Of a DNA stretch of 64,000 bases, positions 59,796-64,000 are shown in pieces. The position numbers were made by a program, and so were the translations under genes. The notes beneath the pieces were generated by a model. The model saw nothing but the letters and a program-made list of their open reading frames with translations. It did not search any database and was not told the DNA's origin. Origin of the DNA: Corallococcus interemptor (GTDB lineage: Bacteria > Myxococcota > Myxococcia > Myxococcales > Myxococcaceae); contig NZ_RAWM01000016.1 of assembly GCF_003668875.1 (NCBI RefSeq), positions 1-64,000 of the forward strand, read 5' to 3'. Numbering within the stretch: the stretch's first letter is position 1; every line of letters starts with the position of its first letter.

Positions 59796-60989
59796 ATGAT
59801 CCGCTACATCGATGACCTGCAGTTGACCGGCAAGCGCGTCTTCATCCGCGTGGACTTCAACGTCCCGCTGGAGGGGCGCCGCGTCACCGACGACACCCGC
59901 ATCCGTGAGGCGCTGCCCACCATCCGGCGCGCGCTGGAGATGGGCGGCAAGGTCATCCTGGCGTCCCACCTCGGTCGGCCCAAGGGGCCGGACCCCAAGC
60001 TGTCCACGGTGCTCGTCGCGGAGAAGCTCGCGGAGCTCCTCGGCGGCAAGCACGAGGTCATCCACGCGGACGACTGCGTGGGTGACAACGTGAAGAAGCA
60101 GGTGAATGACTTGAAGGCGGGCCAGGTCCTCCTCTTGGAGAACCTGCGCTTCCACAAGGAGGAGGAGGCGAACGACGAGGCCTTCTCGCGCGAGCTGGCG
60201 GCGCTGGCGGACGTCTACGTCAACGACGCGTTCGGCACGGCGCACCGCGCGCACGCGTCCACGGCCGGCATGGTGCCCTTCGTGAAGGAGAAGGCCGCCG
60301 GCTTCCTGATGCGCAAGGAGATCGAGTACCTGGGCGACAAGGTCCTGCGCAACCCGCAGAAGCCCTTCGTGGCCATCCTGGGCGGCTCCAAGGTGAGCGA
60401 CAAGATCAAGGTCATCGAGAGCCTGCTGCCCAAGGTGGACGCGCTGCTCGTGGGCGGCGCCATGGCGTACACGTTCCTCAAGGCCCAGGGCATCGAAGTG
60501 GGCAAGAGCCGGGTGGAGGAGGGCGACAAGCTGGCGCTGGCGGCGAAGCTGCTGGACACGGCCAAGCGCCTGAAGACGCCGCTGGTGCTCCCCATCGACC
60601 ACATCGTGTGCGCGGACCTGGAGGGCAAGGGGCCGGTGAAGGAGACGCCGGATCAGGTCGTCCCCGCGGACATGATGGGCCTGGACATCGGCCCGAAGAC
60701 GCGCGCGATGTTCACGCAGCGCATCCGCGACGCGAAGACGGTGGTGTGGAACGGGCCCATGGGCCTGTTCGAGGTGGCGAAGTTCGCGGAAGGCACGCGC
60801 TCGGTGGCCGCGGCGATGTCCATCAACAAGGACGCCACCACGGTGATTGGCGGCGGCGACAGCGCGGCGGCGGTGGAGCAGATGGGCTACGCGGACAAGA
60901 TGAGCCACGTGTCCACGGGCGGTGGCGCGTCGCTGGAGTTCCTGGAGGGCCGGGAGCTGCCCGGCATCAAGGCGCTGGAGACGAAGTAG
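59796..60989 (+). CDS. pgk: Phosphoglycerate kinase
   Basis: 397 residues. RVDFNVPLEGRRVTDDTRI near 17-35 is the substrate-binding signature; LASHLGRPKG near 59-68; the nucleotide-binding domain has FVAILGGSKVSDKI and the hinge GGGDSAAAVEQ with the final STGGGASLEFLEG motif. It makes ATP and 3-phosphoglycerate. The start is ATG 59796 after a leader with AGGGACACC. Second gene of the glycolytic operon, 36 bases from tpiA. Confidence 0.98.
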   Translation: MIRYIDDLQLTGKRVFIRVDFNVPLEGRRVTDDTRIREALPTIRRALEMGGKVILASHLGRPKGPDPKLSTVLVAEKLAELLGGKHEVIHADDCVGDNVKKQVNDLKAGQVLLLENLRFHKEEEANDEAFSRELAALADVYVNDAFGTAHRAHASTAGMVPFVKEKAAGFLMRKEIEYLGDKVLRNPQKPFVAILGGSKVSDKIKVIESLLPKVDALLVGGAMAYTFLKAQGIEVGKSRVEEGDKLALAAKLLDTAKRLKTPLVLPIDHIVCADLEGKGPVKETPDQVVPADMMGLDIGPKTRAMFTQRIRDAKTVVWNGPMGLFEVAKFAEGTRSVAAAMSINKDATTVIGGGDSAAAVEQMGYADKMSHVSTGGGASLEFLEGRELPGIKALETK

Positions 60990-61025
60990 GGCACCCACGC
61001 GGTACGCACCGGGGGAGACACCACG

Positions 61026-61787
61026 ATGGCTCGTCGGAAGATCGTCGCTGGCAACTGGAAGATGAACAAGACGGTGCCGGAAGCGCTCGCGCTGGTGCGG
61101 GAGCTTCGCGGCGCGGTGGCGGCCTTGGGCGACAAGGTCGAGGTGGCCATCGCGCCCCCGTTCGTGGCCCTGCAGCCGCTGCACATCGCGCTGGAGGGCG
61201 CCCCCCTCCAGCTGGCGGCGCAGAACTGCCACTGGGAGTCCTCGGGCGCCTTCACGGGCGAAGTCAGCGCGCCGATGCTGGCGGAGCTGGGGTGCGCCTA
61301 CGTCATCGTGGGGCACTCGGAGCGCCGGCAGTTCTTCGGCGAGACAGACGCCACGGTGAACAAGCGCGCCAAGGCGGTGAAGGCCGCCGGGATGACGCCC
61401 ATCGTCTGCGTGGGTGAGACGCTGGCCGAGCGCGAGTCCAACCAGACGCTCACGGTGGTGGAGCGCCAGGTGCGCGGTGCGCTGGAGGGCTTCTCCGGGG
61501 CGGACGTGGCCACGTTCGTGCTGGCGTACGAGCCGGTGTGGGCCATTGGGACGGGCCGGACGGCGACCACGGCGCAGGCGCAGGAGGTCCACGCGGCCAT
61601 CCGGGGCCTGCTTACCCGGATGTACGACGTGGGGACGGCCGACCGGGTCCGCATCCAGTACGGCGGCAGCGTGAAGCCGGACAACGCGGCGGAATTGCTG
61701 GGGCAGCCGGACGTGGACGGGGCGCTCGTGGGGGGAGCGAGCCTCAAGGCGGCGGACTTCGTGGCCATCGTCAAGGCGGCCGGCTGA
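61026..61787 (+). CDS. tpiA: Triosephosphate isomerase
   Basis: 253 residues. [12 protein letters not shown] near 10-21 (catalytic Lys), [12 protein letters not shown] near 96-107 (His) and [15 protein letters not shown] near 167-181 (Glu and loop 6) are the standard active-site blocks; [12 protein letters not shown] is the phosphate loop. It interconverts dihydroxyacetone phosphate and glyceraldehyde 3-phosphate. GGGGGAGA precedes the ATG. Third gene of the operon. Confidence 0.98.
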   Translation: MARRKIVAGNWKMNKTVPEALALVRELRGAVAALGDKVEVAIAPPFVALQPLHIALEGAPLQLAAQNCHWESSGAFTGEVSAPMLAELGCAYVIVGHSERRQFFGETDATVNKRAKAVKAAGMTPIVCVGETLAERESNQTLTVVERQVRGALEGFSGADVATFVLAYEPVWAIGTGRTATTAQAQEVHAAIRGLLTRMYDVGTADRVRIQYGGSVKPDNAAELLGQPDVDGALVGGASLKAADFVAIVKAAG

Positions 61788-61808
61788 AGCGGCTGCTCCC
61801 GTTAGAAG

Positions 61809-61838
61809 TTGTCACCCCTTGAGCACTTTGTGTAGGTT
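61809..61838 (+). promoter_or_regulatory. Candidate internal promoter before secG
   Basis: TTGTCA (61809-61814), 18 bases, then TAGGTT (61833-61838) in the 84-base tpiA-secG gap, with the secG ATG 34 bases later. It could add secG transcription to read-through from the glycolytic genes. Confidence 0.35.
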
Positions 61839-61871
61839 GCGCCCTCTTTTCACGGAGCGTTTGGAACACCC

Positions 61872-62285
61872 ATGCTGACCTTCTTCACGATCGTGCACGT
61901 CCTGCTCTGCGTGTTCATGATCTTCGTCATCTTGCTGCAGCCGGGGAAGGACGCCGGCATGGGTTCCGCCCTCGGTGGCGGCGCCGCGACGAGCGCCTTC
62001 GGTGGGCGCGGCGCGGTGACCTTCTTGAGCAAGCTGACGGGCGTCTGCGCCGGCTTGTTCTTCCTGACCTCGCTGGGCCTGTCCTTCGTGGGCCTGCGCG
62101 GTTCGGTGGCCGCGGGCGGTTCCGTGGCCACGCCGCCGGCGAAGACGGCCCCGGCGACCCCGGGCGCCACGACGCCGCCTCCGGCGACCCCGGGCGCGGT
62201 GGAGCAGGAGCGCTCCGCGACGCCGCCGGCGGAGGGCCAGCAGGCTCCCGCGCCGACGACGCCGGCTCCGGCGCCCGCGCAGTAG
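61872..62285 (+). CDS. secG: Preprotein translocase subunit SecG
   Basis: 137 residues. Two transmembrane helices (about 3-20 and 54-76) with the SecG hallmark between them: ILLQPGKDAGMGSALGGGAATSAFGGRGAVTFLSK. The C-terminal 60 residues are an Ala/Pro/Thr-rich extension (PATPGATTPPPATPGA) absent from E. coli SecG (110 residues), common in myxobacteria. It assists SecYE in protein export. Last gene of the operon, followed by two stem-loops. Confidence 0.94.
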   Translation: MLTFFTIVHVLLCVFMIFVILLQPGKDAGMGSALGGGAATSAFGGRGAVTFLSKLTGVCAGLFFLTSLGLSFVGLRGSVAAGGSVATPPAKTAPATPGATTPPPATPGAVEQERSATPPAEGQQAPAPTTPAPAPAQ

Positions 62286-62300
62286 CCGTCAGGAAGCATC

Positions 62301-62339
62301 GGATTCACGCGACCGTTGAAATGGTTGTTGCGTGAATCC
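62301..62339. terminator. Perfect 10-bp inverted repeat after secG
   Basis: GGATTCACGC (62301-62310) pairs with GCGTGAATCC (62330-62339) 15 bases after the secG stop. The 19-base loop can pair internally (ACC with GGT). No T run follows, so it is a probable end-of-transcript hairpin rather than a standard intrinsic terminator. Confidence 0.5.
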
Positions 62340-62341
62340 AC

Positions 62342-62362
62342 GGGGTCCGGTACATGGACCCC
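62342..62362. repeat. Second stem-loop between secG and tRNA-Leu
   Basis: GGGGTCC-GGTACAT-GGACCCC, 8 bases upstream of the mature tRNA 5' end. It may finish termination of the secG transcript or lie in the tRNA precursor leader. Confidence 0.45.
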
Positions 62363-62370
62363 GCCGAAAC

Positions 62371-62452
62371 GCCCAGGTGGTGGAACTGGTAGACACACCA
62401 TCTTGAGGGGGTGGCGCCGAAAGGTGTGCGGGTTCGAATCCCGCCCTGGGCA
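62371..62452 (+). tRNA. tRNA-Leu (anticodon GAG)
   Basis: The acceptor arms GCCCAGG (62371-62377) and CCTGGGC (62445-62451) pair fully with discriminator A at 62452. The anticodon stem CCATC/GGTGG encloses TTGAGGG, giving GAG. The T arm GCGGG-TTCGAAT-CCCGC is canonical and the long variable arm (GCGCCGAAAGGTGT region) is typical of type II leucine tRNAs. CCA is not encoded, so the nucleotidyltransferase adds it. It precedes a region of altered codon use and is a plausible integration target. Confidence 0.95.
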
Positions 62453-62463
62453 CTCCGAACAAG

Positions 62464-62496
62464 AGCCTCCGAGTCGAAAGACTCGGGGGCTTTTGT
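62464..62496 (+). terminator. Intrinsic terminator of tRNA-Leu
   Basis: A 12-bp stem (62464-62475 with 62480-62491, including one G-T pair) closed by the stable tetraloop GAAA is followed by TTTTGT. This is the clearest Rho-independent terminator in the window. Confidence 0.9.
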
Positions 62497-62823
62497 CGTT
62501 TCCGGGCTGTGGCCTTCAAGCGCATGTCGGGGGCGGGCACCGCATCGTTCTTCACATTCAGCGTCAGGCGGTCGCAGCCATCGCTATGTCGATGCTGGCA
62601 TGCCCGGCTGCTGCTGACGGTCCGCGCTTCGGAGTGTGCAAGCTCCGATGCTTCGCATGTCTTGCTGGCGCTCCAGTAGCCACCGTACCCTTGAAGGGGC
62701 TTGCTCCCTGCGCTTACGGCTGCCCTGAACTCTGAACAAATGAGTGACGCGTGAGCGACGAGAGACCAACGGTTCATGAGGTCGTAACCCTGTTCACGGG
62801 GACCCGACGCGGGGAGATCGCTA
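62497..62823. other. Gene-free junction between tRNA-Leu and the putative island
   Basis: About 330 bases with no credible coding frame: frames crossing it either read through the tRNA or lack a ribosome-binding site. GC content is lower than in the core genes. A short hairpin CCCTT-GA-AGGGG lies near 62688-62699. I see no second copy of the tRNA 3' end here; an att repeat, if any, should lie beyond the window. Confidence 0.6.
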
Positions 62824-63573
62824 ATGCCGTCCCTTGATGTGTCCTCGCTGAGCGACGCTCAGCGGCCCACCGGTGTCTGGGCTGCATCGCTGCTCCACGC
62901 CCTCGCGCGCGACGAAGCCGAGGGCCGCCGTCGGCCACGGCTCACCGAGCCGAAGCTCGCCACCTGGTCCCGCTTCCGAGGGCGCCTGTCGAGCGTCGAC
63001 CTCGTCTCGCTGCTCTTCGAGGACGCCGCCGTCCTCCATCGCGTGCCCTTCGATCCCGAGGCCGTCGGTGGCGCGCTGCGCCCCGAGCGCCTGCCGGAAA
63101 CGGTCACCGACGACTGGCTCAAGGCCATCGCGTCCCTGCCACTGAACACGGCCGGTGCTGACTACATCCTCGAGCAGGCGCGCCTGCTCGGCCTGCCGAC
63201 GCGCATGGCGCGCTCGGACCTGCACGTCATGAAGCCTCATCAGAAGGTCCTCGAGCTGCCGGGCACCGGCGGCCAGCTTGCGCACCACCTCGTGAGCAGC
63301 CAGAAGGACATCACTCTGCAGGACAACTTCTCCGTCGCATGCGGGTCCTGGCAGGAGCTGACGCTCGCGGGCGTCGTCGCGCTCGAACTCGGCGCACCGC
63401 ACTCCGACTTCGCTACGCGCGCCGACGCGGCCGACCTCAAGAACCCGGAGCACCCGCTCCGTCAACGCTCCTTCGACTTCGTCGTCGGACTCCACCCCGA
63501 CAAGGGCGGACTCTTCCGCGTCGAGGACCAGCTCGCCATCTGGTTCCCGACCGCGAAGGTCCTGTGGGTGTGA
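62824..63573 (+). CDS. Unrecognised protein with methyltransferase-like glycine motif, putative island gene
   Basis: 249 residues. GGGGAG lies 7 bases before the ATG. The first half is helical (VWAASLLHALARDEAEGRR, WSRFRGRLSSVDLVSLLFED). The second half looks like a Rossmann fold: MARSDLHVMKPHQKVLELPGTGGQLAHHLV, quoted as HQKVLELPGTGGQLAHHLV near 138-156, recalls SAM-methyltransferase motif I, and later FDFVVGLHPDKGGLF near 219-233 recalls a motif IV/VI position, but no catalytic (N/D)PPY is present. Leucine and valine codons are often CTC and GTC, whereas resident genes prefer CTG and GTG. It stops 3 bases before the NERD gene, so the two are one operon. I cannot name a family. Confidence 0.75.
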   Translation: MPSLDVSSLSDAQRPTGVWAASLLHALARDEAEGRRRPRLTEPKLATWSRFRGRLSSVDLVSLLFEDAAVLHRVPFDPEAVGGALRPERLPETVTDDWLKAIASLPLNTAGADYILEQARLLGLPTRMARSDLHVMKPHQKVLELPGTGGQLAHHLVSSQKDITLQDNFSVACGSWQELTLAGVVALELGAPHSDFATRADAADLKNPEHPLRQRSFDFVVGLHPDKGGLFRVEDQLAIWFPTAKVLWV

Positions 63574-63576
63574 AAG

Positions 63577-64000
63577 ATGGCGGCCAAGTTCATCCAGATC
63601 GGTGAGCCCGCGCACGATGCCGAACGGCAGGCGCTCCGCTTCCTCGTCGATGGGTTGACAGAGAGCTTCACCGTCTACGGCAACGCGTGGCTCGTGGAGC
63701 GCAGCGGCGTCGTCTATGAGCTCGACGCCGTCGTCGTCGCGCCGCACGCAGTCTTCGTCGTCGAGATCAAGTCGTACCGAGGCCGTATCGAGGGCACCGA
63801 CAACGACTGGTGGCTGCCCGAGAAGATCAGAAGCCCCCTCAAGCTGAATCGCATTACGTCCCAGGTCCTCAAGTCGCACCTGAAGAACACGAACTACCAG
63901 GCTGGCCAGGTGTGGACCGAAGGCCTCGTGTTCCTGTCGGCCACGACTGACGTCGCCGTGCGCGGCCCGGCGAGCAACGACCGCGTCCACACGCGCAAGA
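63577..64000 (+). CDS. NERD-domain protein, N-terminal part of a probable PglW-like defence kinase or helicase; cut by the window edge
   Basis: The 141 visible residues begin MAAKFIQIGEPAHDAERQAL and contain the NERD nuclease-related fold: LVERSGVVYELDAVVVAPHAVFVVEIKSYRGRIEG near 43-78 (Asp in ELDAVVV and the EIKS motif with Glu and Lys are the restriction-endonuclease-like active residues), then LKLNRITSQVLKSHLKNTN and WTEGLVFLSATTDV. The order NERD, then KxxxLKSxL, then a hydrophobic strand is what precedes the kinase domain in BREX type 2 PglW and similar defence kinases; NERD helicases begin likewise. The kinase or helicase part would lie beyond 64000. No strong ribosome-binding site is present, so translation is probably coupled to the gene 3 bases upstream. 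Confidence 0.78.
   Translation, partial: MAAKFIQIGEPAHDAERQALRFLVDGLTESFTVYGNAWLVERSGVVYELDAVVVAPHAVFVVEIKSYRGRIEGTDNDWWLPEKIRSPLKLNRITSQVLKSHLKNTNYQAGQVWTEGLVFLSATTDVAVRGPASNDRVHTRK

Noticed and set aside
59625..61592. 655-codon leftward frame opposite pgk and tpiA
   Set aside because: Antisense shadow; pgk and tpiA motifs are unambiguous.
62751..62837. 28-codon GTG frame (SDERPTVHEVVTLFTGTRRG) overlapping the first island gene
   Set aside because: It could be a leader peptide, but there is no ribosome-binding site and the strong GGGGAG belongs to ATG 62824; kept only as a note.

Overview
The window is high-GC, densely packed DNA from a fruiting myxobacterium (Myxococcota, probably the Myxococcus/Corallococcus group). 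The evidence is a MYXO-CTERM sorting signal on a cell-wall amidase, a gene that looks like the myxosortase MrtX, many two-component proteins, putative secreted hydrolases and lipoproteins, and third-position GC preference (CTG/GTG/GCG codons). No rRNA, insertion sequence, phage block or CRISPR array was seen. Genes sit on both strands, usually in short operons with 4-base ATGA/GTGA overlaps.

Left third (1-25 kb): a Pro/Ala repeat protein running off the left edge behind a lidless Hsp70; a glutamine-amidotransferase-like protein without its N-terminal cysteine; mrtX coupled to a trypsin-like protein that seems to have lost its catalytic triad; PolX-type DNA polymerase; a Rieske ferredoxin; a MoaB-like protein with a 24-histidine leader; a hybrid histidine kinase; a one-chain EutB-EutC ethanolamine ammonia-lyase; a CrtI-like oxidoreductase; TonB; an OmpR-type two-component pair; a W/G-rich secreted protein with an apparent 1-base frameshift; and a lipoate ligase.

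Middle (25-43 kb): a secreted lipase with its own foldase; a seven-gene leftward cluster of SGNH hydrolase, two hexapeptide acyltransferases, acyl carrier protein, AsnB-type amidotransferase, AMP-forming ligase and NadE-like synthetase, which looks like an acyl/amide tailoring pathway for a surface glycan or small molecule; an MscS channel with a cyclic-nucleotide-binding domain; holB-holA; an M4 metalloprotease behind a candidate sigma-54 promoter; and a patatin lipoprotein.

Right third (43-62.4 kb) is mainly housekeeping: metG, a HEAT protein coupled to tatD, a multidomain degenerate HD-GYP protein, a YhaM-like exoribonuclease, an RlmI-like methyltransferase, a large FAD oxidoreductase, dgkA, the MYXO-CTERM amidase, then gap-pgk-tpiA-secG.

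The last 1.5 kb is different. A tRNA-Leu(GAG) gene with a strong intrinsic terminator is followed by about 330 bases without a gene, then two closely spaced genes with more CTC/GTC codons than their neighbours. The first is an unrecognised protein with a methyltransferase-like glycine motif. The second, cut by the window edge, begins with a NERD nuclease-related domain arranged like the N-terminus of PglW-type phage-defence kinases. I read this as the left edge of a defence island inserted next to a tRNA gene. It is the most likely place for an undescribed system, together with the ACP/AsnB/ligase/NadE cluster and the MrtX-pseudoprotease pair.
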